DNA from: Myxococcota bacterium
Lineage (GTDB): Bacteria > Myxococcota_A > Polyangia > JAAYKL01
DNA length: 64,000 nucleotides
Reading direction: 5' to 3'
NCBI GenBank assembly: GCA_030065855.1
Contig: JASJCT010000009.1
Location: 27,133-91,132, forward strand
Positions 36,352 through 46,039 of the stretch are shown piece by piece. The position numbers and the translations under genes were made by a program. The notes beneath the pieces were generated by a model. The model was not told the origin of the DNA. It saw only the letters and a list, made by a program, of their open reading frames with translations, and made no database searches. The number at the start of each line of letters is the position of its first letter. Within the stretch, counting starts at the first letter, position 1.

Positions 36352-37542
36352 ATGTTAAAGAGATCACTGTCCGATGTCATCGTTTCCAGCGCTCGGAAAA
36401 TGCCCATCATTACCGTAATTGGTCCCCGGCAGTCCGGGAAAACCACTCTGGTTCGAAACATCTTCCCAGAACTAGCCTATTTTTCCCTGGAAAACCCAGC
36501 AAACCGAGAAGCTGCCCGCGTCGATCCGGAAGGTGTTCTTGTTCGATTCAGCAAAGGTGTCATCTTTGATGAGGCGCAGCGCGTGCCGGATTTGCTCTCC
36601 TACATCCAAACATCGGTAGATGATAATGATACACCAGGGCGATTCGTGCTGACGGGTTCTTCGAATTTTCTACTCATGCAATCCGTGTCCCAGACCCTTG
36701 CAGGTCGCACTGCGATTTTTACGCTGTTGCCCTTCTCGATCCGCGAGCTGATCCAAATGCCAGCGATTGACCCACGAGATCCCCTTTCTAGATACGAATC
36801 AAAGGAGCCGTCCCTCAGCATGTGGCAAATGCTTTTTACCGGACTCTATCCCCGAATTCACGACAAAGATCTGGACCCTACGAGTTGGCTCTCGGATTAT
36901 CTGAGCACCTATGTCGAACGGGACGTTCGCGATGTACTCAAAGTGATGGATGCGGACGGATTTGAGCGCTTCGTCCGCTCGGCAGCAGCGCGCACTGGAC
37001 AAGAACTGAACTACGCATCCCTTGCAGCAGATGCCGGCATTTCCCAACCCACCGCAAAACAGTGGATCACTGCCCTCAAAGCCAGTTCTCTCGTGACACT
37101 CCTGCCGCCCCACCATCAGAACTTTCGAAAACGCCTTCGCAAACGTCCGAAGCTTCACTTTCTGGACACCGGTCTCGTATGCTGCTTGCTCGGCATTACC
37201 TCACCCTCAATTTTGGAGAGCCATCCACTTCGAGGAAGTATTTTCGAGTCATTCGTCGTTGCTGAACTCACTAAAGCGTTTCACAACAGGGGGCTCAAGC
37301 CACCCCTGTTTCACTGGCGAGACGCAACCGGTCATGAAGTCGATGTGGTCATTGACCTGGGAAATCATTTAATACCAGTGGAAGTAAAATCCGCTATGAC
37401 GCTGGCGTCCCACGTTTTTAAAGGCCTAAAATGGTGGACCGGAATATCTTCGAATCCAACGACAGGGGGGATGCTCGTACACGGCGGAACCGCCAATCAC
37501 GATCAAGAAGGGTTCAGTGTGAAGCCCTGGTGGATCTGGTAG
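36352..37542 (+). CDS. AAA_14 ATPase with C-terminal DUF4143
   Basis: 396 aa. Walker A GPRQSGKTT at about 24-32; Walker B GVIFDEAQRVP; sensor VLTGSSNF; then the DUF4143 nuclease-like/accessory part with HWRDATGHEVDVVIDLGNHLIPVEVKSA, whose D-x-E-V-K spacing resembles a PD-(D/E)XK core. These proteins are widespread accessory ATPases of unclear function, frequently horizontally moved. AT-rich upstream region, single-gene unit, and 34-bp direct repeats on both sides point to insertion between the PEGA-like gene and the TPR lipoprotein gene. Confidence 0.9.
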   Translation: MLKRSLSDVIVSSARKMPIITVIGPRQSGKTTLVRNIFPELAYFSLENPANREAARVDPEGVLVRFSKGVIFDEAQRVPDLLSYIQTSVDDNDTPGRFVLTGSSNFLLMQSVSQTLAGRTAIFTLLPFSIRELIQMPAIDPRDPLSRYESKEPSLSMWQMLFTGLYPRIHDKDLDPTSWLSDYLSTYVERDVRDVLKVMDADGFERFVRSAAARTGQELNYASLAADAGISQPTAKQWITALKASSLVTLLPPHHQNFRKRLRKRPKLHFLDTGLVCCLLGITSPSILESHPLRGSIFESFVVAELTKAFHNRGLKPPLFHWRDATGHEVDVVIDLGNHLIPVEVKSAMTLASHVFKGLKWWTGISSNPTTGGMLVHGGTANHDQEGFSVKPWWIW

Positions 37543-37588
37543 TTCGCCGTGTTTGAACAGACCAGGGGCGGGATTGTAACGCTCGTTG

Positions 37589-37622
37589 GCAATAGGTCTT
37601 GTCGGGAGCGTTACATTTTAGC
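37589..37622. repeat. 34-bp direct repeat, right copy
   Basis: Same as 36167-36200 except T to A at one position. In frame it would read AIGLVGSVTF then TAG, but an upstream TAA 9 bp before blocks any gene. It is a copy of a 3' gene end left downstream of the ATPase. Confidence 0.85.
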
Positions 37623-37652
37623 ATAATCGAAAAAATTTCGGTGAGATGACAC

Positions 37653-38582
37653 GTGTATCGCTCAACTGCCATTATTTTCATAACCAGTTTCGCCATTTTC
37701 GGGTGTGGCGGATCAGCTGATCCCACAGCGCCTGAAGACGCCAAAAAAGAGGGGGATACGCCAGCGTCGTCAAACAAAACCGAGGTAACACTCGCATCTC
37801 GAGGCAGCTCGCTTGAACGCATCTCAACGAACGCAGCAGCGTTCATACGAAAAGAAGAACTTACCAAGGCCCGGCAGGAGATCTCTGCCGGGTTGAATCT
37901 GATCAGCCGCGATGAAACGGACTTGGAGACCCACAAGGCGCGATTGCTATTACAACTCGGAACCGTAGAACGGGAGGAAGGACGGGAAGTTGAAGCGCGG
38001 CGCCATTACGCAGATGCGATGGCGATTTTTCATGTGCAAAAAGATACCACCGGCCGGTTTGAAACATACCTGGCCCAAGGACAACTCGAAGCGCAGCTCG
38101 GGGACTATCCTGCAGCAGCGCGGCAATATGACGCGGCCGAGGCATTGCTCGAAGCCGTGAGTTCCCCCACCCTTAACGGGATGTACCATCTACACCGGGG
38201 GCGCCTGGCATCCCGCAAAGTGGATCGGGACACTGCAAAATCCCGTTTCCTAAACGCTGTCAAGCTATTTGAAGAAACCGGAGAAAAGCGATTGGTCGCT
38301 GAAACCATGCTCATGCTCGCCGCCGAGGAGGACGCTGTCGGCAGGACCTCGGCCAGCCGGCATTACTTGGACAGGGCATTGGGTATTTTTAATGATATCG
38401 AAGAATTACAAGGACAAGCACACGCGACACACCGGTTGGCGGCCCTGGCAGAACGGGAAAAGAAATACAAAAAGGCCCGGCAGCTGTTAAAGAAGGTCCT
38501 CAAGCTGTACGAGGCACTTGATCAAAACACAGCAGCGACCAAGGTCGAGCGGCATTTGAGTGCCCTGCCTGATCCCGAATAA
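37653..38582 (+). CDS. TPR lipoprotein
   Basis: 309 aa, GTG start after GGTGAG. N-terminal MYRSTAIIFITSFAIFGC is a lipoprotein signal with lipobox IFGC, followed by an acidic low-complexity linker. From about residue 55 onward TPR-like helix pairs run to the end (KARLLLQLGTVEREEGREVEARRHYADAM; HYLDRALGIFNDIEEL; ARQLLKKVLKLYEALDQ), about five to six repeats. Likely an outer-membrane or periplasmic scaffold. Together with the S55-like and propeller genes after it, it may form an envelope complex. No specific function can be assigned. Confidence 0.8.
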   Translation: MYRSTAIIFITSFAIFGCGGSADPTAPEDAKKEGDTPASSNKTEVTLASRGSSLERISTNAAAFIRKEELTKARQEISAGLNLISRDETDLETHKARLLLQLGTVEREEGREVEARRHYADAMAIFHVQKDTTGRFETYLAQGQLEAQLGDYPAAARQYDAAEALLEAVSSPTLNGMYHLHRGRLASRKVDRDTAKSRFLNAVKLFEETGEKRLVAETMLMLAAEEDAVGRTSASRHYLDRALGIFNDIEELQGQAHATHRLAALAEREKKYKKARQLLKKVLKLYEALDQNTAATKVERHLSALPDPE

Positions 38583-38642
38583 GCATTGGTCATCAGCGGC
38601 AACGTCCATTACAGAAAGTCACCGGCAAAAGCCTGAGGTCAC

Positions 38643-40487
38643 TTGTCAAAGATACATCACACCCTCATTATTACACTAGGTATGAAGCAACACCTAAAAA
38701 GATTCTCACTAGCTGTGTTTGCAGTATTGACCAGCTTGGGAATGCTTATCTGGGCAGTGCCAGCAGCGGCCCAACGGACAATCCCTACCGAGGAGATTAA
38801 GCCCGGCATGAAGGGATACGGTCTGACCGTCTTTCGCGGCACTGCACCCGAGCGATTTGATGTGGAGGTGGTGTCAGTAGTCCCCAATTTTCTGCTTCGC
38901 CAAGACATCGTCCTCATTCGCTGCCATCATCCAGTTACTGAAAAGGCCGGGATTATCGGTGGCATGAGCGGGTCTCCCATTTATTTGGACGGACGACTGG
39001 CAGGTGCACTTGCGTATGGGTGGCAATTTCAAAAAGACACGCTCGCAGGTGTCACGCCCATAAGTGCCATGCTCGACGTGCTCCAGCTTAAGGAGCGGCG
39101 ATCCTCAAAGCGCGGCTGGCGACGCGCCACAAATGCCGCCGGTACCTTACAGATACAAAATACCGCGCGCCTTTCCCGAGACACAGGCGAGGGGTATTTC
39201 GATTACTTTCGTCAGGCAGGAGATACCCAGATGGTCCCGGCCCATACACCCCTCACCCTGGGTGGGTTTGTGGGGCCTGCCAGGAAAATGCTCAAGCAAA
39301 CCCTCTCCCATTTTGGCATCGATCCAGTGGCGCTCGGCGGTGCCGGGGGTAAGGATGGCGCGACCGATTTTGTGCCGGGGGGCGCCATTGGCGTTCAGTT
39401 TATCACCGGCGATATGAGTGCGACCGGCATCGGTACCGTGACAGCTGTCACGGGCAACCAGGTGCTCGCCTTTGGTCACCCCATGTTCAACATGGGTGAG
39501 GGATGGTTACCCGTGACCACAGCTGAGATTCACACGGTGCTCTCTTCGCTCGCGCGCTCGAACAAGTTGGGCAGCCCACTCTCGGTCAAGGGGAGTCTCG
39601 TCCAGGATCGTCAGGCCGGTATTATGGCGCGCACTGACAGGCGGGCAACCATGATACCCGTATCTGTGGCGATCACAGATGCCCGGAGCAAGCGAAAACA
39701 GACGTACAAGGTGGAAATCGCCAACCATCGGGTCCTGACCCCCCGGTTTCTTCAAGCCGCGCTCGTAAACATCATCATGCACGCAGCTTCGGATTTGGCA
39801 GACGTGACCAGCGAGCTAACAGGCAACATCAAGATACGCGGTCATGCCCCCACCACCCTCAGGGACTCGGGCGCGTCCCGAACTGGGCTTGTCGGATTGA
39901 CCAATTATTTTAGGCCAGTGGCCGCAGTTGCCGAGATCCTTAACAACCCCTTTGAAGACGCGACAATCGAATCGATGGCGTTCGATATCTCCCTGCATTA
40001 CGGCCTGGATGTGGCGTTTATCAAGGGCATCTACATGACCGCCGAATCCCCGGGGCCTGGTGAAAACATCAATGTCAACGTCCGCCTTACCCGGTATGGG
40101 GCAGGAGAGCAAATGCTCACAATCCCCGTTCGCATCCCCGAATCTGCGGCTGGACAAAAAATCAAAATCGAGGTCGCTGGCGGCGATTTTATATCGCCGA
40201 TTATGCCGTCGCCACAAAACCTCTCTAACCTCATCGATAATTTCTCCCGATTCTATCCACCCAAGTCCTTGGTGGTCAGCGTCAATATCCCAGCAGAGGG
40301 GATTGGATTGCGGGGCCGGGTGATCGATCGGTTGCCCGCTTCGGCAGTAGATGCCCTGCTCCCCACGGTGGGGTATGATCAAATCTCGCGACATCGCGCT
40401 TTTTTGAGAAAGCTGACACACACCCCCTATCTCGTCGTCGGCAGCGAGACCATTGATCTGACCGTTAGAGGAGTCGACAGCAAATGA
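38643..40487 (+). CDS. SpoIVB-type (S55) serine peptidase domain protein, exported
   Basis: 614 aa. The TTG at 38643 has GAGG 5 nt upstream; an ATG at 38682 is the alternative and gives a tidier signal peptide (LAVFAVLTSLGMLIWAVPAAA). Residues about 50-160 carry the S55 core: IKPGMKGYGLTVFRG, VEVVSVVPN and the catalytic-type GGMSGSPIY with the Ser nucleophile. Later QVLAFGHPMFNMGEGWLPV is the second family block. SpoIVB cuts a signalling zinc-protease inhibitor during sporulation; in Gram-negatives this family is exported and its targets are unknown. Its stop overlaps the next start (ATGA). Confidence 0.85.
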   Translation: MSKIHHTLIITLGMKQHLKRFSLAVFAVLTSLGMLIWAVPAAAQRTIPTEEIKPGMKGYGLTVFRGTAPERFDVEVVSVVPNFLLRQDIVLIRCHHPVTEKAGIIGGMSGSPIYLDGRLAGALAYGWQFQKDTLAGVTPISAMLDVLQLKERRSSKRGWRRATNAAGTLQIQNTARLSRDTGEGYFDYFRQAGDTQMVPAHTPLTLGGFVGPARKMLKQTLSHFGIDPVALGGAGGKDGATDFVPGGAIGVQFITGDMSATGIGTVTAVTGNQVLAFGHPMFNMGEGWLPVTTAEIHTVLSSLARSNKLGSPLSVKGSLVQDRQAGIMARTDRRATMIPVSVAITDARSKRKQTYKVEIANHRVLTPRFLQAALVNIIMHAASDLADVTSELTGNIKIRGHAPTTLRDSGASRTGLVGLTNYFRPVAAVAEILNNPFEDATIESMAFDISLHYGLDVAFIKGIYMTAESPGPGENINVNVRLTRYGAGEQMLTIPVRIPESAAGQKIKIEVAGGDFISPIMPSPQNLSNLIDNFSRFYPPKSLVVSVNIPAEGIGLRGRVIDRLPASAVDALLPTVGYDQISRHRAFLRKLTHTPYLVVGSETIDLTVRGVDSK

Positions 40488-42607
40488 TGAAGTGTCCAAT
40501 CGCGATCTGTTTTTGTGCAATATCCCTGCTAACCGCGCTTCTACTCCCGCTGTCTGGGATGGCTGGGGGAACGCGCCTTTGGGAGGTGGCTGGATCCACA
40601 GAATTCGAGCATGGCGAAACAGATGGCACGGTCATATCGAGCATCGGTGAGGTCAGCTTGGGGTACGCCGCCCGAAAACTGGATTTTCCAGAGGCAGGGC
40701 TGGCTTGGTGTGCTGTAAAAGGCCCCAAAGGGAACATCTATGTGGGGACGGGATACGACGGTAGGATTTACAGGATCCGAAACGGCCTTGTGGCTGACAT
40801 CGCCTCCACCGGTCAACTCGTGGTCACGTCGTTGATAGTGGACAAAACAGGCGACCTCTATGCTGCTACCTTGCCCGATCCCATCATCTGGAAAATACCA
40901 AATCCCGATAAAATCAGGGGCAACAAGCCGGTTCAGGCAGCCCAGTGGACAACCCTGCCCCAGGGGACAGCCCATGTTTGGACCCTTGCACTAAGTAGGG
41001 ATGGTCGGCACCTATACGCGGGTACCGGACCCCAGGGCAAGGTATTTGCCATTGGGATGGATAAGAAGCCCCATCTCTTTCTCGACACAGAGGAAGAGCA
41101 CATTTTGGCGCTCACCCCCCACTCAACGCGCGGTATCTTGGCTGGCACCAGCCCCAACGCCAAACTGTTTCGCATCCTAGGGCCGGGCCGATCTCGTGCG
41201 CTGGCTGATTTCGATGCCACCGAAGTTAAAGCCATTGCCGTCCACAAAGACACTATCTTTACAGCTGTAAATAAGTTCAAAACCCCGCCGGCAGTGCCCA
41301 CACAGAGCAAGAATACATCCAATTCCCAGGCGAGCACTGGCACCAAGACGACCAAGAAGAAAAGCACCAGAGATGCCGGAGACGGCGCGCTTTATTGGAT
41401 GAAAAAAAGCCAGCAGCCAGAAAAACTTTGGCAGGAGAAAAAAGCCCACGTCGTATCGATTGCCGTGTCAAAGGAGGGCGAGCTGTTCGCCGGTCTTGGC
41501 GCCGAGGGAAAGGTGATCGCCATTGATGCGAAGAGAACCGTTCGCACTGTGCTCGACCTGGACGAGCGCCAGGTAATGGGCCTGATAGCGGGCGATGACC
41601 TGAATTTTGCGGCAACCGGTGATGCGGGCGCCGTGTATCAGGTGTTGAGGGCGCGCAAAAAAGAGGCGCTCTATTACTCGCCAGTGCTCGACGCAAAGGG
41701 TGCGTCTCGCTGGGGGCGCCTTTCATGGTACGCGCGCGGTAAGCTCACCGCCCAGTCCCGAAGTGGTAATACCAAAGAACCAGATGACAGTTGGACGGAC
41801 TGGTCACAACCGATTCCCTTTGGCAAAGCACCGCCGAGTCCAACCGCGCGGTATCTGCAACTCCGGTTCTCTTGGGCATTGGATGCAACCGCCCATCTCG
41901 TGAGCACAGAGCTCGCCTATCGCCCTGAGAACCAGCGGGCCGTCATCACCCGATTTGATCCGGGGAGTCCGTTTCCAGAGACTAAAAAATCAAAGAAAGG
42001 GGACAAAGCCAAATTGAGCACGCGCACTGTGCCGAGCAAACCCGCCCAAAAGAACGAAACTGAGCTGGATTTTACTTGGGTAGTGAGCAACCCAGATGGG
42101 GATACCCTGCGATACCAGCTGTGGTACCGAGCTGTGGATGCGACCCAATGGCGACCCATTACCAAACCAGACGAGGTACTCACGGCCAAGCGCTTCACCT
42201 GGCTCACCGAGTCCGTGCCTGAAGGGCGCTACCAGGTCCGCCTCCTGGCCGACGATTCCCCGGACAATGATCTGCGGGAGGTCAAAAGCGATGCCTTCAT
42301 ATCAGTACCCGTACTAGTGGATAATCACCAGCCGCGGGTCGAGGGGCTCGCGTTTACCAAGGGGCGTGTGCGAGGGGTTGCGCGGGACAGCTTTTCTGCG
42401 ATCTCCCATCTCGAAGTTTCTGTGGACGGTGCCCCCTGGATGCCCATCTTTTCAAAGGACGGCATCTTTGATACCCCTGTTGAGGTATTTGAGTTCTCCT
42501 TGCCCAAAGATATTGCGTCAGGGCCACACGCGGTTGGCGTGCGCGCCTATGATCGAACGGGCAATATGGGAACCGCAGAGATTCACATTGACGTAACGGA
42601 CCGATAG
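40484..42607 (+). CDS. Exported beta-propeller protein with C-terminal Ig/FnIII-like region
   Basis: 707 aa. Signal peptide LLTALLLPLSGMAGG. Residues about 60-400 consist of short strand repeats such as GNIYVGTGYDGRIYRI, GRHLYAGTGPQGKVFAI and GELFAGLGAEGKVIAID, the pattern of a WD40/NHL-like beta-propeller. A Thr/Lys-rich segment interrupts at about 270-300 (TGTKTTKKKSTRD). The end, about 510-705, has TLRYQLWYRAVDATQWRPI and SHLEVSVDGAPWMPIF, resembling FnIII/Ig-like folds. Coupled to the S55-like gene by ATGA, so probably a partner or substrate in the periplasm. No catalytic motif seen. Confidence 0.78.
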   Translation: MMKCPIAICFCAISLLTALLLPLSGMAGGTRLWEVAGSTEFEHGETDGTVISSIGEVSLGYAARKLDFPEAGLAWCAVKGPKGNIYVGTGYDGRIYRIRNGLVADIASTGQLVVTSLIVDKTGDLYAATLPDPIIWKIPNPDKIRGNKPVQAAQWTTLPQGTAHVWTLALSRDGRHLYAGTGPQGKVFAIGMDKKPHLFLDTEEEHILALTPHSTRGILAGTSPNAKLFRILGPGRSRALADFDATEVKAIAVHKDTIFTAVNKFKTPPAVPTQSKNTSNSQASTGTKTTKKKSTRDAGDGALYWMKKSQQPEKLWQEKKAHVVSIAVSKEGELFAGLGAEGKVIAIDAKRTVRTVLDLDERQVMGLIAGDDLNFAATGDAGAVYQVLRARKKEALYYSPVLDAKGASRWGRLSWYARGKLTAQSRSGNTKEPDDSWTDWSQPIPFGKAPPSPTARYLQLRFSWALDATAHLVSTELAYRPENQRAVITRFDPGSPFPETKKSKKGDKAKLSTRTVPSKPAQKNETELDFTWVVSNPDGDTLRYQLWYRAVDATQWRPITKPDEVLTAKRFTWLTESVPEGRYQVRLLADDSPDNDLREVKSDAFISVPVLVDNHQPRVEGLAFTKGRVRGVARDSFSAISHLEVSVDGAPWMPIFSKDGIFDTPVEVFEFSLPKDIASGPHAVGVRAYDRTGNMGTAEIHIDVTDR

Positions 42608-42621
42608 AAACCCCCAAGAAA

Positions 42622-42798
42622 CCAATGCAATGTCAAACGAAGTTTGTTGGGTGAAAATAGCAAATTCCCCCTTGAAAAAGGGGGGTAGGGGGATTTTGTC
42701 ACCTCGCGGTGCAAGTGGAAATGACGAAATCCCCCCGGCCCCCTTTGCCAAAGGGGGAGGTCTTTTACCCGACACCAAAGACTGGACAGAGCACTAGA
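42622..42798. repeat. Palindromic dispersed element, copy 1
   Basis: Imperfect terminal inverted repeats (TGTCAAACGAAGTTTGTTGG on the left; on the right the complement of CTCTGTCCAGTCTTTGGTGT) enclose arms CCCCCTTGAAAAAGGGGGG and CCCCCTTTGCCAAAGGGGG. The right end stops 4 bp before the patatin ATG. Same family at 52846, 58001 and 63830. Confidence 0.75.
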
Positions 42799-42801
42799 TC
42801 C

Positions 42802-43674
42802 ATGGCACGAGAATTGAGCTTTACAGAACAACTCCGGGACAAGCGCGTGGGCCTGTGCCTGGCCTCGGGGTTTTTCGGCTTCTACCATCACGCCGGTGTG
42901 CTCAGCGCCCTTGAAGCAGCGGGCATTTATCCGGTTCGGATAACCGGAACCAGTGCCGGCGCCCTGACCGCCGCCATGTACGCAACTGGCATGAACGTTG
43001 AGAGCATCCGAGATGCACTGGTCGCCCTTGAGCGAAAAAGCTTCTGGGACATGACCTGGCCTTTTGGACAAAGGGGCGTTGGCTTGCTCGCCGGCCATCG
43101 GTTTCAATCTGAGCTCGGTCGCGTCCTACCCGTGCATTCCTTTGAAGCCTGTCGCCTGCCCCTTGCGGTCGGCGTCTACAACATCGACGTTGGCCGCGTG
43201 GTCCATCTTTCCGAGGGGCCTTTGATACCTGCGGTATACGCCTCGTGCGCGCTGCCCTATCTATTTAGCCCGGCCCGAATTGGCAAGCTGAGCTATTGGG
43301 ATGGCGGCGTCGGTGAGAAATGCCCATTGATACCCTTTCTCAAGGGGCTGCCGGTGGATGTGGTCCTCGTCTCTTACATGGGTGGACGCAGAATAGCCAA
43401 ACCCAAACGAACTGGATTGGCCCAGTTCCTTCCACCCCTCTCCTCCTTGTTTGTGGACACCCCTCTTGAGGAAAGGCTAGAGCGGGACAGGGCCTCGGTC
43501 GATGCGCTGCGCGCGGCCGACATCGAGGTGCTCGTATTTGCCCCGGAGCGGTTGGGATTGGGCCCGTTTTCCATGCATCGCGGCGCCCGCGCATTTGAAA
43601 TGGGGCGACTGGGCATGGAACGCATGCTGGCATCTGCCGATCCCGCGCTCCTCGGCGCGAGCGTTTTGTTTTGA
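42802..43674 (+). CDS. Patatin-like phospholipase
   Basis: 290 aa from the ATG at 42802. The frame runs back through the repeat to 42709, but that part is repeat-derived. Catalytic dyad: nucleophile Ser51 in GTSAG and Asp in WDGG (about 175). The oxyanion segment is SGFFGFYHHAG instead of the usual GGGxRG. No signal peptide. Family members are lipid acyl hydrolases. There is no Shine-Dalgarno in the 10 nt before the ATG; the only strong one (GGGGGAGG) lies about 45 nt upstream inside the repeat. Confidence 0.88.
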   Translation: MARELSFTEQLRDKRVGLCLASGFFGFYHHAGVLSALEAAGIYPVRITGTSAGALTAAMYATGMNVESIRDALVALERKSFWDMTWPFGQRGVGLLAGHRFQSELGRVLPVHSFEACRLPLAVGVYNIDVGRVVHLSEGPLIPAVYASCALPYLFSPARIGKLSYWDGGVGEKCPLIPFLKGLPVDVVLVSYMGGRRIAKPKRTGLAQFLPPLSSLFVDTPLEERLERDRASVDALRAADIEVLVFAPERLGLGPFSMHRGARAFEMGRLGMERMLASADPALLGASVLF

Positions 43675-43789
43675 ATCGGCTGGCAAGTACGCCATCGAGC
43701 TAACAGCAACCCCTTAAAAATATTGCAACAAGCATTTTTTTGCGCCACCAATGTGCTTCGAGTTGGATCCAATGCAAGAAGAGGTGTGA

Positions 43790-46039
43790 ATGACGCAGTC
43801 AATTGACCGAGAACTAAGCCGACGGGGCTTCTTTGGCGCTGTTGCAGGCGCAGCTGCCGGAGGTGCTGCCCTGACCCATGGCGATAAGGCCCACGCATTT
43901 AGCCTGCTGAGAAAGGATCCAGCTCCCACTCCGGATAGAACGGTGCCAACCCAATGCGAGGTGTGCTTCTGGCGCTGTGGCCTGGAAGCGAAAACCAAGG
44001 GAAATCGCATCCTCGAGCTTGCAGGCCACCCGGATTATCCCAATGCAAATGGCCGGTTGTGTGCCCGCGGCAATGCCGGGGCTGCCTTTCTACAGGACGA
44101 GGATCGGCTCAAGTATCCCATGGTTCGGGTTGGCAAGCGGGGTGAGGGCCGCTTCGAACGGGTGAGTTGGAAGACCGCCTATGCCACTATCAAGCAGGGG
44201 TTTGACCGCATAAAAGAGACGTACGGACCCCAGGCACTCGCGCTGTTCTATCACGGGGCAAGTGGTTCATTTCTTCGCCAGATGATGGTGGCTTATGGCT
44301 CTCCAAACTTTGCAGCGTCGTCCTATGCACAGTGCAAGGGTGCGCGGAACGTCGGATATAAAGCCACGTTTGGCACCAAGCTCGCTTCCCCCGAGCCTTT
44401 GGACTTTGACAACACGAAGTGCATGGTATTCTTTGGGTCCCACTTGGGGGAAAACGCCCATAATAGTCAAGTACAAGAGTTTGTCGAAGCAAAGGCCCGT
44501 GGAGCAAAGCTCATCGTGCTAGACCCGCGTTTCAGCACGCCTGCCGGACGGGCTGACATTTGGATGTCCGTACGGCCCGGATCTGATCTGGCCGTTATCT
44601 TGGCCTGGATACACCTGCTCATCGCTGAGGGTACCTACGATAAGGAATTTGTCTCCCGTCACTGCACGGGCTTTGAGGCACTCGCCGCCCATGTTGCTGA
44701 CTTCACGCCGGATTGGGCGGCAACAGAAGCGGGCGTAAGCGTCGAAGATATCGTGGCTGCCTATCGGCTAATGCGGGATGCAATGCCGGCAGTGCTCGTG
44801 CACCCAGGACGGTTCACAGCCTGGTACGGGGAGGCCGATACCCAGCGGGCACGGGGTCAGGCCATTCTAACAGCACTTCTCGGCGCCTGGTGGCGACCCG
44901 GTGGTATCTATCGGACCGAAAAACCCGAGGTGGCCGACTTCCCCGGGCCGGATTATCCGGATTTGCAGCCCCATGTGGATCAGGCCGCGGGAAGGTTTCC
45001 ACTTGCGCAGGAGGTCACCACGACTGGGATCCGCGAGGCGACAATCACAGGCACCCCCTATCCCGTAAAAGGCTGGTTCGTGCACGGCATGAACATGCCC
45101 CAGTCCATACCCAACTTTGACAAAACAGAGGAGGCAATAGAAAAGCTAGACTTCTTGGTGGTTTGCGACATTCTTCCCATGGCCATCACGAAATACGCCG
45201 ACGTGTTGCTGCCAGAAGATATTTACCTCGAGCGCTACGACGATCTTCACCTGGGCGCCACCAAGACGCCTTATATCGGCCTTCGCCAACCCGTGGTGAA
45301 AAGCCCGTATGACACCCGTCCTGGGTGGCAAATCGCCAAGGAGCTCGGTAAGGAGCTGGGCGTCGGAGATTTCTTTGCCTTTGATACCTTCGAGGAATAC
45401 CTGGAGACGCGTCTCAAAGGCAGCGGCACGACCCTAGCCGAGTTGAAGAAGAACGGTATCTATTTTCCAGAGCGGAAGACCCCTCTTTACCTGGGTGATG
45501 ACGAGCCATTTCACTTTCACACGCCATCGGGAAAGATAGAGCTCTTTAGCGAGACATTGGCCAATGCCGGGTTTGATCCCCTTCCCATCTACAAGCCCCA
45601 GCAGCGGCCGCCAAAGGGACGACTCCGGCTTCTCTTTGGTCGCAGCCCCCTGCACAGCTTTAGTCGCACGGCAAATAACCCCATTTTGTATGACATCGTT
45701 CCTGGGAACTGTCTTTGGATCCATCCCAAGTGCGCTCAAAAACTGGGCCTGAAAAAAGGTTCCCATGTCGTCGTCGAGAACGACAAAGGCAACAAGACCA
45801 ACCCCATGCCCCTCAAAGTCACCAAGCGCATTCCAGAGAAGAATGTTTACATGTACCACGGCTTTGGACACACGGCAGAGGGGCTGTCTCGCGCGTGCTG
45901 CGCCGGCGGTAACGATACCGCGCTCATCCGGGATTATGCGGTCGATCCCATCAGCGGTGCCAATGGCATGCGCACCGAGTTTGTAAAGGTTCGGCCGGCA
46001 GATCCAACTGAGGAGGTCTATCTGTGCGACGTTCAATGA
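43790..46039 (+). CDS. Tat-exported molybdopterin oxidoreductase, polysulfide/thiosulfate reductase-like catalytic subunit
   Basis: 749 aa. Tat signal SRRGFFGAVAGAAAGG. [4Fe-4S] ligands Cys56, Cys59, Cys63 and Cys91 (CEVCFWRC, LCARG). Mo ligand candidate Cys182 in SYAQCKGARN. C-terminal molybdopterin dinucleotide-binding fold (GRSPLHSFSRTANNP). Complex-iron-sulfur-molybdoenzyme of the Psr/Phs/Ttr group; the YeeE/YedE and rhodanese neighbours favour a sulfur oxyanion or polysulfide as substrate, but the exact one cannot be told. First gene of a five-gene operon; the next start lies inside its 3' end. Confidence 0.88.
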   Translation: MTQSIDRELSRRGFFGAVAGAAAGGAALTHGDKAHAFSLLRKDPAPTPDRTVPTQCEVCFWRCGLEAKTKGNRILELAGHPDYPNANGRLCARGNAGAAFLQDEDRLKYPMVRVGKRGEGRFERVSWKTAYATIKQGFDRIKETYGPQALALFYHGASGSFLRQMMVAYGSPNFAASSYAQCKGARNVGYKATFGTKLASPEPLDFDNTKCMVFFGSHLGENAHNSQVQEFVEAKARGAKLIVLDPRFSTPAGRADIWMSVRPGSDLAVILAWIHLLIAEGTYDKEFVSRHCTGFEALAAHVADFTPDWAATEAGVSVEDIVAAYRLMRDAMPAVLVHPGRFTAWYGEADTQRARGQAILTALLGAWWRPGGIYRTEKPEVADFPGPDYPDLQPHVDQAAGRFPLAQEVTTTGIREATITGTPYPVKGWFVHGMNMPQSIPNFDKTEEAIEKLDFLVVCDILPMAITKYADVLLPEDIYLERYDDLHLGATKTPYIGLRQPVVKSPYDTRPGWQIAKELGKELGVGDFFAFDTFEEYLETRLKGSGTTLAELKKNGIYFPERKTPLYLGDDEPFHFHTPSGKIELFSETLANAGFDPLPIYKPQQRPPKGRLRLLFGRSPLHSFSRTANNPILYDIVPGNCLWIHPKCAQKLGLKKGSHVVVENDKGNKTNPMPLKVTKRIPEKNVYMYHGFGHTAEGLSRACCAGGNDTALIRDYAVDPISGANGMRTEFVKVRPADPTEEVYLCDVQ

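Noticed and set aside
42640..42780. CRISPR-like interpretation of the GGGGG/CCCCC repeats
   Set aside because: Copies are scattered over 21 kb, not regularly spaced, and no cas gene is present.
42709..42801. N-terminal extension of the patatin into the upstream repeat
   Set aside because: Those 31 residues are encoded by the dispersed element and precede the usual patatin start; no ribosome site supports the longer form.
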